NCBI GenBank assembly: GCA_040767925.1
Contig: JAXGNN010000001.1
Coordinates: forward strand, 868,001-932,000
Length of the DNA stretch: 64,000 nucleotides
Reading direction: 5' to 3'
DNA from: Phil1 sp040767925
Lineage (GTDB): Bacteria; Bacillota; Clostridia; Christensenellales; CAG-138
The notes under the pieces are model-generated. The model ran no database searches. It saw nothing but the letters and a program-made list of their open reading frames with translations, and was not told where the DNA came from. A program made the translations under genes and the position numbers. Numbering within the stretch: position 1 is the stretch's first letter; each line of letters starts with the position of its first letter. Of this stretch, positions 8,154 to 15,429 are shown in pieces.

Positions 8154-9425
8154 ATGGAGGACCTGGTTAAAAAGCCAAAGCTCGACGCAAAGGCTAAAAG
8201 CATCATTGCCGTCGTCGTGATGTTCGGCATCATCAGCTGCTTTGGCGATGTGATCTACGAAGGCGGAAGGAGCGCCAACGGCCAGTATTTCAACCTTCTC
8301 ACCATCAGCGCGACGAAGGTCGGCATCATCTACGGCATCGGCGAATTCCTCGGCTATGCGCTGAGGCTGCTTTCGGGCCGCATTTCGGATAAAACGGGCA
8401 AGCACTGGCTGCTCATCTTCATCGGCTACGGCACGCTGTGCGTGGTGCCCATGATGGGCCTCACGACCAACTGGTCGATCCTGTGCGTCCTGGTGCTGCT
8501 CGAGCGCTTCGGCAAGGCGCTGCGCAATCCGCCTAAAGATACCATACTCTCGCAGGTCGCCGAAAACCACGTCGGAACGGGCTTCGTCTTCGGCCTTCAG
8601 GAGGCGCTCGACCAGCTCGGCGCGTTCTCCGGACCCCTGGTGTTCACGCTCGTGTTCCTCCTCACCGGCAAGGAAAACGTGGAAGCGTACCAACTCGGCT
8701 ACAAGATCCTCGTCTTCGCGTTCGCGCTCGTGATGGTTTCCGTATATGTCGCCTACCGCCGCGTATCCAAGTTTAACCTCACCCGCGAGGGCGAGACGAT
8801 CGACCGCGGCTCGGATAAGCTGACGCCGACCTTCTGGGCCTACTGCGTGTTCGCCTTCCTGTCCACCTTCGGCTTCGTGGCGTTCAGCATCATCGGCTTC
8901 CACCTCAAGGACAAGGGCGTGATGCCGGATTCGCAGATCACCCTCATGTACTCCATCGCGATGATCGTCGACGCCGTGATGGCCATGGTCATCGGCAGGA
9001 TCTACGACGTCATCAAGAAGAAGCGCAACAACAAGAAAGCGGGCCTCCTTACGCTGATCTTCATCCCGTTCGCGACGCTTGCCATGCCCTTCCTCACCCT
9101 GAGCGTGAACAGATGGCTGGTCATCGCCGGGTTTGTGCTGTTCGGCATCATCATGGGCGCGCACGAGACCATCATGCGCTCCGCCATCGCCGACATCACC
9201 TCCTTCAAAAAGCGCGGCACGGCCTACGGCATCTTCAACTGCGCTTACGGCCTCGCGTTCCTCGCCGGCAGCAGCCTGATGGGCTGGATGTACGACCATG
9301 TCGGCATCCTGGCGATCGGCATCCTCGTCGTGGTCGTCGAAGCGGCCGCGCTCGCCGCGTTCTTCCTGATGAGGAAGCGGGTGCACCAGCTCGACGAACC
9401 CCACTCTCCCGCCCCGCAGGCGTGA
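8154..9425 (+). CDS. MFS transporter
   Basis: The product has 423 residues with about 12 hydrophobic segments. Start 8154 is set by AAGGAGG at 8137-8143; an in-frame ATG at 8133 lies upstream of that site. The loop between segments 2 and 3 carries GRISDKTGKHW, the signature of the major facilitator superfamily, and LERFGKALRNPPKDTILS resembles drug or solute exporters. It lies 63 bases after the MarR gene and ends at a terminator. Substrate unknown; efflux of a compound sensed by the MarR protein is the simplest reading. Confidence 0.9.
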   Translation: MEDLVKKPKLDAKAKSIIAVVVMFGIISCFGDVIYEGGRSANGQYFNLLTISATKVGIIYGIGEFLGYALRLLSGRISDKTGKHWLLIFIGYGTLCVVPMMGLTTNWSILCVLVLLERFGKALRNPPKDTILSQVAENHVGTGFVFGLQEALDQLGAFSGPLVFTLVFLLTGKENVEAYQLGYKILVFAFALVMVSVYVAYRRVSKFNLTREGETIDRGSDKLTPTFWAYCVFAFLSTFGFVAFSIIGFHLKDKGVMPDSQITLMYSIAMIVDAVMAMVIGRIYDVIKKKRNNKKAGLLTLIFIPFATLAMPFLTLSVNRWLVIAGFVLFGIIMGAHETIMRSAIADITSFKKRGTAYGIFNCAYGLAFLAGSSLMGWMYDHVGILAIGILVVVVEAAALAAFFLMRKRVHQLDEPHSPAPQA

Positions 9426-9490
9426 CGCACATGCCCGTACTCCTCCTCTTATGATACGGGCTTCCGGGCGGTAGGGTGCCCGGAGGCGGG

Positions 9491-9521
9491 AAAGCGCCGG
9501 GATGAAAACCCCGGCGCTTTT
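9491..9521 (+). terminator. Terminator after the MFS gene, probably used from both sides
   Basis: AAAGCGCCGGG (9491-9501) pairs with CCCGGCGCTTT (9510-9520), and the stem runs into a short T stretch. A weaker CCGGGC/GCCCGG hairpin lies just upstream (about 9466-9483). The element separates the + strand MFS gene from the - strand gene ending at 9580. Confidence 0.8.
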
Positions 9522-9579
9522 CATATCCGCTCTGCGGCCGCGCTACGGCAAGGCGGCCCCGATAGGACGCTACGGCGTT

Positions 9580-10059
9580 TTACGCCTCGTCCTCCATGTT
9601 GCTCTCCTTGCCCGTGACATCGGAAAGGGTGATGCGATAGAGGTTCACGTGCGCGTTGGGCTTCTCCGCGCAGCGCGTGATATGCGGGTTTTCCGGCGCG
9701 TACCTCCGGCAGATCTCATACAGCGCGCGAACCTTCTCCTCGCCGCCCTCCTCCAAAAGCTCCGCTTCGCCGTATGCGACGACGCTCCGGTAGCGCATGG
9801 TGAGCTCCTCGGGGAAAGGCTTCGAGTACGAGACCGCGCTGATGCAAACCCGCGGGTTCCTCGCGAGCAATTCCGCCTTTTTGCCGAAAGAAGCGCTGTG
9901 GAAATAGAGTTTGTCCCCGCTGCGCGCGAGCGATACGGGGATGCAGTACGGCTCGCCGCCGTCCGCCATGGCTAGCATCGCCCACGGCGCCTTTTCAAGT
10001 TCAGCGAGCGCCCATTGCGCGTCCCTCTCCTTTTCCGGATAGCTGCTGAGTTTTGCCAT
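9580..10059 (-). CDS. Pyridoxamine 5'-phosphate oxidase-like FMN-binding split-barrel protein
   Basis: The product has 159 residues. It has the flavin-reductase-like split-barrel pattern: APWAMLAMADGGEPYCIPVSLARSGDKLYFHSA, then KAELLARNPRVCISA and YRSVVAYGEAELLEE, as in the NimA-like nitroimidazole-resistance and PNPOx-related groups. These proteins bind FMN or a related cofactor as dimers. The start is supported by GGGAGGA before the ATG. It is a single-gene unit with its own promoter. The actual substrate cannot be told from the sequence. Confidence 0.85.
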   Translation of the reverse strand: MAKLSSYPEKERDAQWALAELEKAPWAMLAMADGGEPYCIPVSLARSGDKLYFHSASFGKKAELLARNPRVCISAVSYSKPFPEELTMRYRSVVAYGEAELLEEGGEEKVRALYEICRRYAPENPHITRCAEKPNAHVNLYRITLSDVTGKESNMEDEA

Positions 10060-10100
10060 AAAGCGTTCCTCCCGTCATTCAATCGTCGAGTACCGGTTCT

Positions 10101-10128
10101 ATGATAGCACGAAAGCCTCTCCCTGCAA
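10101..10128 (-). promoter_or_regulatory. Promoter of the FMN split-barrel gene
   Basis: On the - strand TTGCAG (10128-10123) and TATCAT (10106-10101) are spaced by 16 bases and lie about 40 bases upstream of the start codon. Both boxes are four or five of six matches to consensus. Confidence 0.55.
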
Positions 10129-10214
10129 AGCGGGAATGCGCCGGACGCGCTGGCGCTGGAAACGCGCGGCCGATATGATAGAATCGGCAGATCTACAAAA
10201 TCCGCGCGTGCTTA

Positions 10215-10223
10215 TGGTATAAT
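10215..10223 (+). promoter_or_regulatory. Extended -10 promoter of the Cys-rich small protein gene
   Basis: TG (10215-10216), one base, then a perfect TATAAT (10218-10223) forms an extended -10 element; no good -35 box is visible. It lies about 60 bases before the start codon. The 10060-10283 gap otherwise holds only the divergent promoter of the gene to the left. Confidence 0.6.
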
Positions 10224-10283
10224 GAATATGACGAACAGGACGGCGGGGATGAACTCCGCGGCGACAGGAACGGAGGTATTTTT

Positions 10284-10580
10284 ATGAGCAAGAAAGACGT
10301 GTTTCAGCTTCCCCCCGAGGAATGCAAGTATTCGTTCTTCAACCATAAGGAGTGCGAGTTCTTCCCCTGCCACAAAACCGAGCATCCGGAGGATTTCAAC
10401 TGCCTGTTCTGCTACTGCCCGCTCTACGCGCTGGGCGACAAATGCGGGGGCAACTTCACCTATACCGAGAAGGGCGTCAAGGATTGCAGCGATTGCCTCG
10501 TGCCGCACACGCGAAAGAGCTATTCGTACATCCTAAAAAAATTCCCGGAGGTCGCGGAGCTCGCGAAAAAGAAGGATTAA
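10284..10580 (+). CDS. Cysteine-rich small-domain protein
   Basis: The product has 98 residues with nine cysteines (14, 24, 29, 40, 43, 45, 54, 68 and 71), including CLFCYCP and CSDC. This matches the family called cysteine-rich small domain, found alone or fused to other enzymes in anaerobes; its biochemical role is not known to me, though metal binding is likely. A GGAGG site precedes the ATG. It stands alone between its own promoter and a strong terminator, with the iron-uptake genes converging from the other side. No signal peptide or membrane segment. Confidence 0.8.
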   Translation: MSKKDVFQLPPEECKYSFFNHKECEFFPCHKTEHPEDFNCLFCYCPLYALGDKCGGNFTYTEKGVKDCSDCLVPHTRKSYSYILKKFPEVAELAKKKD

Positions 10581-10605
10581 GGGCCTACCGCCCGCTAAGC
10601 TTAAA

Positions 10606-10638
10606 GGAAGAAGGGCGCGGTTTCCGCGCCCTTCTTCC
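10606..10638. terminator. Strong hairpin terminator between converging genes
   Basis: A perfect 15-bp stem (10606-10620 with 10624-10638) has a three-base loop. The stem ends are A/G- and T/C-rich, so reading in either direction gives a pyrimidine-rich 3' arm. It lies between the + strand Cys-rich gene and the - strand feo operon and probably ends both transcripts. Confidence 0.8.
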
Positions 10639-10655
10639 CGAAGGTGTCTATGAAT

Positions 10656-10826
10656 TCACTGCTTATGGCAGTAGGACGAGCCGGGACAGCCGCTGCAGCA
10701 GTCGCACGAGGCGGACTTGCCGCTCTTTTTCTTTCTGACGAGGTGTACGATCACCAGCGCGACGACGGCGAGCAGCACGGCGCTGAGCAGGATCGTCGAG
10801 TAATTGTCCACAATGAACTGAAGCAT
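10656..10826 (-). CDS. FeoB-associated Cys-rich membrane protein
   Basis: The product has 56 residues: a single membrane helix (about 8-29) and a basic-then-cysteine tail with CDCC, CPGSSYC. This is the small protein that follows feoB in many Clostridia. The ATG at 10826 was chosen because AAAGGAGGG lies seven bases upstream; the longer frame begins with a TTG inside that site. It is 33 bases after feoB in the same transcript. Its function is not known; a role in holding the FeoB complex or iron at the membrane is inferred from position. Confidence 0.85.
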   Translation of the reverse strand: MLQFIVDNYSTILLSAVLLAVVALVIVHLVRKKKSGKSASCDCCSGCPGSSYCHKQ

Positions 10827-10859
10827 ATCGAACCCTCCTTTCAAGAGTCGCTCACGCCA

Positions 10860-13016
10860 TTATATGTTGAGGTTTCCGGCCGCGCCCCGGGAGAGCCGCG
10901 CCTTGCTCCCCTGCGGCCTCAGGAGCAGGTAGAAGAACCCCGCGAGCACGATGACGGCCGCCGCTGTGGCGGCGTTGAAGCCGCCGCCCGCGAACAGGGA
11001 GCCGATCTGGTAGACGCACAGCGCCACCGCGTAGGCGAGGGCCGTCTGGTAGCCGATGGCGAACCAGGTCCACTTCGCGCTGTTCATCTCCCGGCGAATG
11101 GCGCCGATGGCCGCGAAGCATGGCGCGCAGAGCAGGTTGAACACGAGGAAGGAGTAGGCGGAAAGCGCCGTGAAGCCCGAGACGAGCGTGCCCCAGATTT
11201 CCGCGCCGTCCTCGGCGACCTCGGCGAAGCCGTACAGCACGCCGAACGTGCCGACGACGTTCTCCTTCGCGACGAGGCCCGTGATGGTCGCGACGGCGGC
11301 CCGCCACTCGCCCCAGCCGAGCGGCGCGAACACGGGCGCGATGGCGCAGCCGAGTATGGCGAGGAACCCTTGGCTCAGGTCCTCAACCATCGTGAATTTG
11401 CCGTCCACGACACCGAAGCGCGATGTGAACCACACGAAGATCGTGGAGAGCAGTATGATGGTGCCCGCCTTCTTGATGAAGGACCAGCCGCGCTCCCACA
11501 TGCTGCGCAGCACGTTGCCGGCCGTGGGCCAGTGGTAGGCGGGAAGCTCCATCACGAAGGGCGCGGGATCGCCCGCGAACATGCGCGTCTTCTTCAGGAT
11601 GACGCCCGAGCAGACGATTGCCGCGATGCCGAGGAAATATGCGCTGGGCGCGACCCACCACGCGCCGCCGAAGAGCGCCCCCGCGATGAGCGCGATGATG
11701 GGCAGCTTCGCGCTGCAGGGGATGAAGGTCGTGGTCATGATGGTCATGCGCCTGTCGCGCTCGTTCTCGATGGTGCGCGAGGCCATGACGCCCGGCACGC
11801 CGCAGCCCGTGCCGATGAGCATGGGGATGAACGACTTGCCCGAGAGGCCGAACTTGCGAAAAATCCTGTCCATGATGAACGCGATGCGCGCCATATAGCC
11901 GCACGCCTCGAGGAAGGCGAGGAAGGCGAAGAGCACGAGCATCTGCGGCACGAAGCCCAGCACCGCGCCCACGCCCGCGATGATGCCGTCCACGATGAGG
12001 CTCTGCATCCATGCGGCGGCGTTGACGGAAACGAGAAAGTCGCTTACGGCAGCCGGCACGATTTCGCCGAAGAGCACGTCGTTCGTCCAGTCCGTCACCC
12101 ACGCGCCCACGGTCGTGACCGAAGCGTAATAGACGACGAACATCACGAGGGCGAATATGGGCAGCGCCAGCCATCGGTTCGTCACGACCCGGTCGATGCT
12201 ATCCGAAACGGAGAGCCTGCCGCGCTTTCCCTTTTTGATGCAGTCCTTGATGATGGAAGCGATGTAATCATAGCGCTCGCTGGTGATGATGCTCTCGGCG
12301 TCGTCGCCCATCTCCTCCTCGCAGCGCTTAATATCCTCCTCGATGTGCGCCTTGAGCGCATCCGGAAGCGCAAGCTTATCCTGAACCTTCGCGTCGCGCT
12401 CGAAGAGCTTGACGGCATACCACCTCTGCCCCTTCTCGGGGATGAAGTTTTCGGCCGCCTCCTCGATGTGGGCGAGGGCGTGCTCCACGCTGCCCGAGAA
12501 CGCGTGCCTCGGCGTCATGGCGGCGCCCGCCTGCGCGAGCTCCACGGCCTTTTGCGCGGCCTCCTCGAGCCCCGTGCCCTTGAGTGCGGAAATGCCCGTC
12601 ACGGGGCAGCCAAGCTCCTTTGAGAGGCGGTCGAAGTCGATCTTATCCCCGCTCTTGTCGACCGCGTCCATCATGTTGACGGCGACGAGCATGGGAATGC
12701 CGAGCTCCGCGAGCTGGGTCGTGAGATAGAGGTTCCTTTCAAGGTTCGTGCCGTCGATGATGTTGATGACGGCGTCCGGCTGCTCGTTGATGAGGTAATC
12801 GCGCGCCACGACCTCCTCGAGCGTGTAAGGCGAGAGGGAATAGATGCCAGGGAGGTCGGTGACGACGACTTCCTTCTTCCCCCGAAGCTTGCCCTCCTTC
12901 TTTTCCACCGTGACGCCCGGCCAGTTGCCCACGAACTGGTTCGCGCCCGTGAGCGCGTTGAAAAGCGTCGTTTTTCCGCTGTTGGGGTTCCCCGCGAGCG
13001 CTATTTTGACAGGCAT
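10860..13016 (-). CDS. feoB: Ferrous iron transport protein B
   Basis: The product has 718 residues. The N-terminal G domain has GNPNSGKTT (8-16), GNWPGVTVE, DLPG and NMMD, the G1-G4 motifs of FeoB. A helical spacer follows, then a membrane domain with two Gate repeats (IPMLIGTGCGVPGVMASR and related) and about ten membrane segments. It imports Fe2+ across the cytoplasmic membrane. A GGAGG site precedes the start. Upstream lie two feoA genes, but a predicted terminator and an operator-like palindrome sit between, so it may also have its own control. Repression by the DtxR-type protein at 13762 is likely. Confidence 0.97.
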   Translation of the reverse strand: MPVKIALAGNPNSGKTTLFNALTGANQFVGNWPGVTVEKKEGKLRGKKEVVVTDLPGIYSLSPYTLEEVVARDYLINEQPDAVINIIDGTNLERNLYLTTQLAELGIPMLVAVNMMDAVDKSGDKIDFDRLSKELGCPVTGISALKGTGLEEAAQKAVELAQAGAAMTPRHAFSGSVEHALAHIEEAAENFIPEKGQRWYAVKLFERDAKVQDKLALPDALKAHIEEDIKRCEEEMGDDAESIITSERYDYIASIIKDCIKKGKRGRLSVSDSIDRVVTNRWLALPIFALVMFVVYYASVTTVGAWVTDWTNDVLFGEIVPAAVSDFLVSVNAAAWMQSLIVDGIIAGVGAVLGFVPQMLVLFAFLAFLEACGYMARIAFIMDRIFRKFGLSGKSFIPMLIGTGCGVPGVMASRTIENERDRRMTIMTTTFIPCSAKLPIIALIAGALFGGAWWVAPSAYFLGIAAIVCSGVILKKTRMFAGDPAPFVMELPAYHWPTAGNVLRSMWERGWSFIKKAGTIILLSTIFVWFTSRFGVVDGKFTMVEDLSQGFLAILGCAIAPVFAPLGWGEWRAAVATITGLVAKENVVGTFGVLYGFAEVAEDGAEIWGTLVSGFTALSAYSFLVFNLLCAPCFAAIGAIRREMNSAKWTWFAIGYQTALAYAVALCVYQIGSLFAGGGFNAATAAAVIVLAGFFYLLLRPQGSKARLSRGAAGNLNI

Positions 13017-13049
13017 TGCAATATCCTCCTTACGATTGCGGTATCAAAT

Positions 13050-13067
13050 GGTTAGTTATCGCTAGCT
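13050..13067. promoter_or_regulatory. DtxR-type operator-like palindrome upstream of feoB
   Basis: GGTTAGTTATCGCTAGCT shares GGTTAGTT and the GGTTAG-N6-CTA layout with the two perfect sites at 13610-13652, though its right arm is imperfect. It lies in the 87-base gap before feoB, just after a predicted terminator, where a feoB promoter would be expected. Binding is inferred from similarity. Confidence 0.55.
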
Positions 13068-13076
13068 CACGTCCCT

Positions 13077-13103
13077 AAAAAAGCGCGGGGTGCGGCGCCC
13101 GCG
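13077..13103 (-). terminator. Terminator between feoA and feoB
   Basis: On the - strand CGCGGG (13103-13098) pairs with CCCGCG (13089-13084), and six T follow after one base (13082-13077). The stem begins right after the feoA stop codon, so part of the transcripts should end here before feoB. Confidence 0.65.
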
Positions 13104-13325
13104 TTATGAAACGGCGATCATCTCAAGATCGGCCTTGCGCAGGGAAAGCTCGTACCCCCGCACGGTCACCTCGACCGGGTCGCCCAGCGGCGCGACCTTC
13201 CTGACATAGATCTCCGTCCCCCGCGTGATGCCCATGTCCATGATCCTGCGCTTGACGGCGCCCGTGCCGTTCACGGCGGATACGGTGACCGTCTCCCCGC
13301 AGGCGACCTCCCTCAACGTCCTCAT
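13104..13325 (-). CDS. feoA: FeoA-domain protein (second feoA)
   Basis: The product has 73 residues forming a single SH3-like FeoA domain: RRIMDMGITRGTEIYVRKVAPLGDPVEVTVRGYELSLRKADLEMI. FeoA is a small cytoplasmic partner that supports FeoB activity. It lies 25 bases after the first feoA and before feoB. The conserved GDPVEV-RGYELSLR block makes this the more typical of the two FeoA proteins here. Confidence 0.95.
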   Translation of the reverse strand: MRTLREVACGETVTVSAVNGTGAVKRRIMDMGITRGTEIYVRKVAPLGDPVEVTVRGYELSLRKADLEMIAVS

Positions 13326-13350
13326 AATAAAAAGCTCCTTTCAGCCCGAT

Positions 13351-13563
13351 TCACACCATGATATTCTTCGCCATCTCGCGGCTGACCGCGACCCGCGCGT
13401 CCTTCACGCAGACGATCACGTTGCCCGCGGTTTCCGTAATGACGGTGATCGCGCCCCCCTCGACGAAGCCCAGCTCCTCGAGGAAGCGCCGCGTTTCCGG
13501 CCTGCCCCCGATCCGCTTGATCAGATTTTGTTCGCCCGCCTTCGCCATGGTCAGCGGCATCAT
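13351..13563 (-). CDS. FeoA-domain protein (first feoA)
   Basis: The product has 70 residues, again a single FeoA domain (RRFLEELGFVEGGAITVITETAGNVIVCVKDARVAVSREMAKNIMV). The GNVIV-KDARVAVSRE variant is the form usually found as the first of two feoA genes in Clostridia. It is the first gene of the feo operon; GGGGGG lies before the ATG and two DtxR-type sites lie 47-89 bases upstream. Likely part of the same FeoB complex; the division of labour between the two FeoA proteins is unknown. Confidence 0.93.
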   Translation of the reverse strand: MMPLTMAKAGEQNLIKRIGGRPETRRFLEELGFVEGGAITVITETAGNVIVCVKDARVAVSREMAKNIMV

Positions 13564-13609
13564 GATCCCCCCTTTGAACGGATGCGCACAGCGCCCCGTT
13601 CCGGCATAC

Positions 13610-13652
13610 GGTTAGTTTTATCTAACCATATATAGGTTAGCACGAACTAACC
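13610..13652. promoter_or_regulatory. Two DtxR-type operators in the feo/regulator divergent promoter
   Basis: GGTTAG-N6-CTAACC occurs twice, at 13610-13627 and 13635-13652, with centres 25 bases apart. Each is a perfect palindrome in its six-base arms and resembles the known DtxR/IdeR box core (TTAGGTTAGCCTAACCTAA). A perfect -35 TTGACA for the feo operon lies at 13662-13657 (- strand), so both sites fall over the core promoter and start region. Iron-loaded repressor binding here would shut feo. The regulator gene next door makes this a strong inference. Confidence 0.85.
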
Positions 13653-13692
13653 GATTTGTCAACAGCCGTTCCCCGTAAAAATGCCTTGCCGT

Positions 13693-13721
13693 TTGCGAAA
13701 ACGGGAACGATATGCTATGCT
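13693..13721 (+). promoter_or_regulatory. Promoter of the DtxR-type regulator
   Basis: TTGCGA (13693-13698), a 17-base spacer and TATGCT (13716-13721) make a moderate promoter about 40 bases before the start codon. The operators at 13610-13652 lie upstream of its -35. Confidence 0.55.
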
Positions 13722-13761
13722 GTCGGTAACGGCGTATCACCGCGAAAAGGAGATGAGCTCT

Positions 13762-14127
13762 GTGAAAATACAGGAATCCGCCGAGATGTATCTGGAGACG
13801 ATCCTGGTGCTCAGCCGCAGGTATCCCAGGGTGCGCTCCATAGACGTCGTGGGCGAACTCGATTTCAAGAAATCGAGCGTAAGCGTCGCGATGAAAAAGC
13901 TGCGCGAGAACGGCTATGTCGAAATGGACGAAGAAGGGTACATCACGCTGACCGAACTCGGGCGCGGGATTGCCGAAACGATGTTCGAGAGGCACACCAC
14001 CCTCTCCGACTGGCTCTGCAGCCTCGGCGTCGAGCCTAAAACCGCCGTGGAGGACGCCTGCCGCATGGAGCATGTCATCAGTCCCGAGAGCTTCGAGGCG
14101 ATCAAACGACACGTTGAGAACCAATAG
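13762..14127 (+). CDS. DtxR/MntR-family metal-dependent repressor (short form)
   Basis: The product has 121 residues from GTG 13762. AAAGGAG (13746-13752) touches the ATG at 13753 but is nine bases before the GTG, and the family usually begins with KIQESAE. The N-terminal winged helix (SIDVVGELDFKKSSVSVAMKKLRENGYVEMDEEGYITLTELG) is followed by the metal-binding dimerisation domain (ETMFERHTTLSDWLCSLGV, EDACRMEHVISPE). The C-terminal SH3-like domain of DtxR is absent, as in MntR and many Clostridial regulators. The DtxR-like sites and feo genes next to it point to iron as the co-repressor. Confidence 0.93.
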   Translation: MKIQESAEMYLETILVLSRRYPRVRSIDVVGELDFKKSSVSVAMKKLRENGYVEMDEEGYITLTELGRGIAETMFERHTTLSDWLCSLGVEPKTAVEDACRMEHVISPESFEAIKRHVENQ

Positions 14128-14141
14128 AGGACTCACAACGC

Positions 14142-14179
14142 AAAACCGCCCGCGTTTTTATTGCGCGCGGCGGTTTTTT
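14142..14179 (+). terminator. Terminator after the DtxR-type gene
   Basis: AAAACCGCC plus CGCG pairs with CGCG-C-GGCGGTTTT, giving a stem of about 13 bp that ends in six T (14174-14179). It lies 14 bases after the stop codon. Confidence 0.85.
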
Positions 14180-14453
14180 GCGTCAGGGCCGGAAGGGGCG
14201 GGGTCCGCTTACGGGGCCGTATCCCGCCCGCTCCCGGCAGAGTCAACTTCCGGCGTCCTCAAGGATATGGGCCGAATCCGCAGGCGTCCCCGGTACTGTT
14301 TGCCGGCATGGTTCGGGGGCCTCGAAAGCGGCCTTATTGCCGCATCGCCGGAGGGTCGTGACGGATGATGCCGCGGCTGAATCAGCCGATGTCGATGTTA
14401 CGGTATATATTATGAAACCCGGGGACAAGGGGTGAACGGACGGATAAATTAAA
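14180..14453. other. Non-coding spacer between two facing terminators
   Basis: These 274 bases lie between the terminator of the DtxR gene and that of the - strand membrane protein. I see no reading frame with a ribosome site, no RNA family I recognise and no repeat. The left part is very GC-rich and could fold (for example GGGGCGGG with CCCGCCC near 14197-14229). It may be a decayed gene or plain spacer. Confidence 0.4.
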
Positions 14454-14476
14454 GCGCGCCGTTTCGTACGGCGCGC
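14454..14476 (-). terminator. Terminator of the membrane protein gene
   Basis: GCGCGCCGT (14454-14462) and ACGGCGCGC (14468-14476) form a perfect nine-bp stem with a five-base loop. On the - strand it is followed by TTTAATTT. It lies 16 bases after the stop codon of the gene ending at 14493. Confidence 0.8.
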
Positions 14477-14492
14477 CATGCTGTGAAGCCGT

Positions 14493-15263
14493 TTATCTCC
14501 CGTCCTCCCCGGGGTCGGGCCACTGGATCTCCTTCGCGCCGCGACGCTTCTTCGCGGCCAGCCGCACGGCGGGGAATTCCTTCCATACGCGGCCGACAAA
14601 GACGGCAAGCGCCGCAATGAGCGCGAGAGGCACCGCGTAGCGGACGAGCCGGGGAAGGCCGAACATCTCCGCCGCGCCGTCCGCGGCGCCGGAGACGACG
14701 GCGCAGATCAGAGCCGCGACGAGGCCCGTCCACGGGCGCTTCCTGTTGAGGAAATGGGCGAGAGTCACCGCCGCGAGCGCCTCCAGGAGCGTAAGCGCCA
14801 TGCCGGCCGTGCCCTCGGCGAGCACCAGCGCAGCCGTGCCGTAATCCACGTCCGCCCGGATGCATTCGACGTTGGCGGCGACGACGTTGACGGCCTTATA
14901 GAGGAGCAGAAGGCCCGCGACGCCTATGCCGAAAGCGAGGGATTCCCGGGCGCTCCTGCGCTCCCGAAGCGGCCCCCGGAGCATAAGGAACATCATCAGC
15001 GCGAGAGAGGCCCCCGCGGCGAGCTCCATATAGAAGTACGCGCCGGTTTCTTCGAGAAAGCTCGCGCCAGTCGCGGCGTCGAAGGCGGATTCGACGGCGA
15101 GCATCACAAGCGACGCCGCCACGTACGCGAGGCCGAGGGAAGCCGCGCCGAGCGCCAGGGGCAGCCGGATGGGCGCGCCGGACTTTTTGATATAAACGAG
15201 CGCGTACGCCGCTGCGGTCACGAAACCCGCGGCGATCGCGACGGCCAGGCAGGAAAGCATCAT
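14493..15263 (-). CDS. Multi-pass membrane protein of unknown function
   Basis: The product has 256 residues from the ATG at 15263, which has GGAG seven bases upstream; the frame extends to a GTG at 15299 without a ribosome site. About seven hydrophobic segments alternate with short basic loops (for example LALGAASLGLAYVAASLVML, LVAALICAVVSGAADGAAEM, YAVPLALIAALAVFVG), and the tail KKRRGAKEIQWPDPGEDGR is charged. I recognise no family motif; a loose likeness to YhfC-type intramembrane proteins is not supported by a clear active site. It is a single gene lying between the ribosomal operon and the iron region, on the ribosomal operon's strand. Confidence 0.6.
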   Translation of the reverse strand: MMLSCLAVAIAAGFVTAAAYALVYIKKSGAPIRLPLALGAASLGLAYVAASLVMLAVESAFDAATGASFLEETGAYFYMELAAGASLALMMFLMLRGPLRERRSARESLAFGIGVAGLLLLYKAVNVVAANVECIRADVDYGTAALVLAEGTAGMALTLLEALAAVTLAHFLNRKRPWTGLVAALICAVVSGAADGAAEMFGLPRLVRYAVPLALIAALAVFVGRVWKEFPAVRLAAKKRRGAKEIQWPDPGEDGR

Positions 15264-15362
15264 GGCATAGCTCCGATCGCGTATCATTTGGGATTGCACG
15301 GGGCGGCGCCCCTCGCGTTTTAACGCTGGGAAAGGCGCAGCTGTTAGGCAAAACGCCTAAAT

Positions 15363-15416
15363 CAAAAAAGCGGCGAACGCCACTTTTTAAAAACGGCGCG
15401 CCCGGTGGGCGCGCCG
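15363..15416 (-). terminator. rplQ: Tandem terminators at the end of the ribosomal operon
   Basis: On the - strand the first hairpin, CGGCGCGCCC with GGGCGCGCCG (15416-15394), is a perfect ten-bp stem followed by five T (15393-15389). A second, weaker hairpin (AGTGGCG with CGCCGCT) ends in six T at 15368-15363. Together they close the long transcript after rplQ. Confidence 0.85.
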
Positions 15417-15429
15417 CACGCAGTTGGGG

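Noticed and set aside
10644..12623. 659-residue open frame on the + strand antisense to feoB
   Set aside because: It is the mirror of a certain gene in GC-rich DNA, has a biased composition (Arg, Glu, Ala, His-rich), no ribosome site and no recognisable domain.
14178..14300. Cobalamin riboswitch in the spacer after the DtxR-type gene
   Set aside because: GC-rich hairpins are present, but the conserved B12-box sequence is not, and no cobalamin gene follows in either direction.
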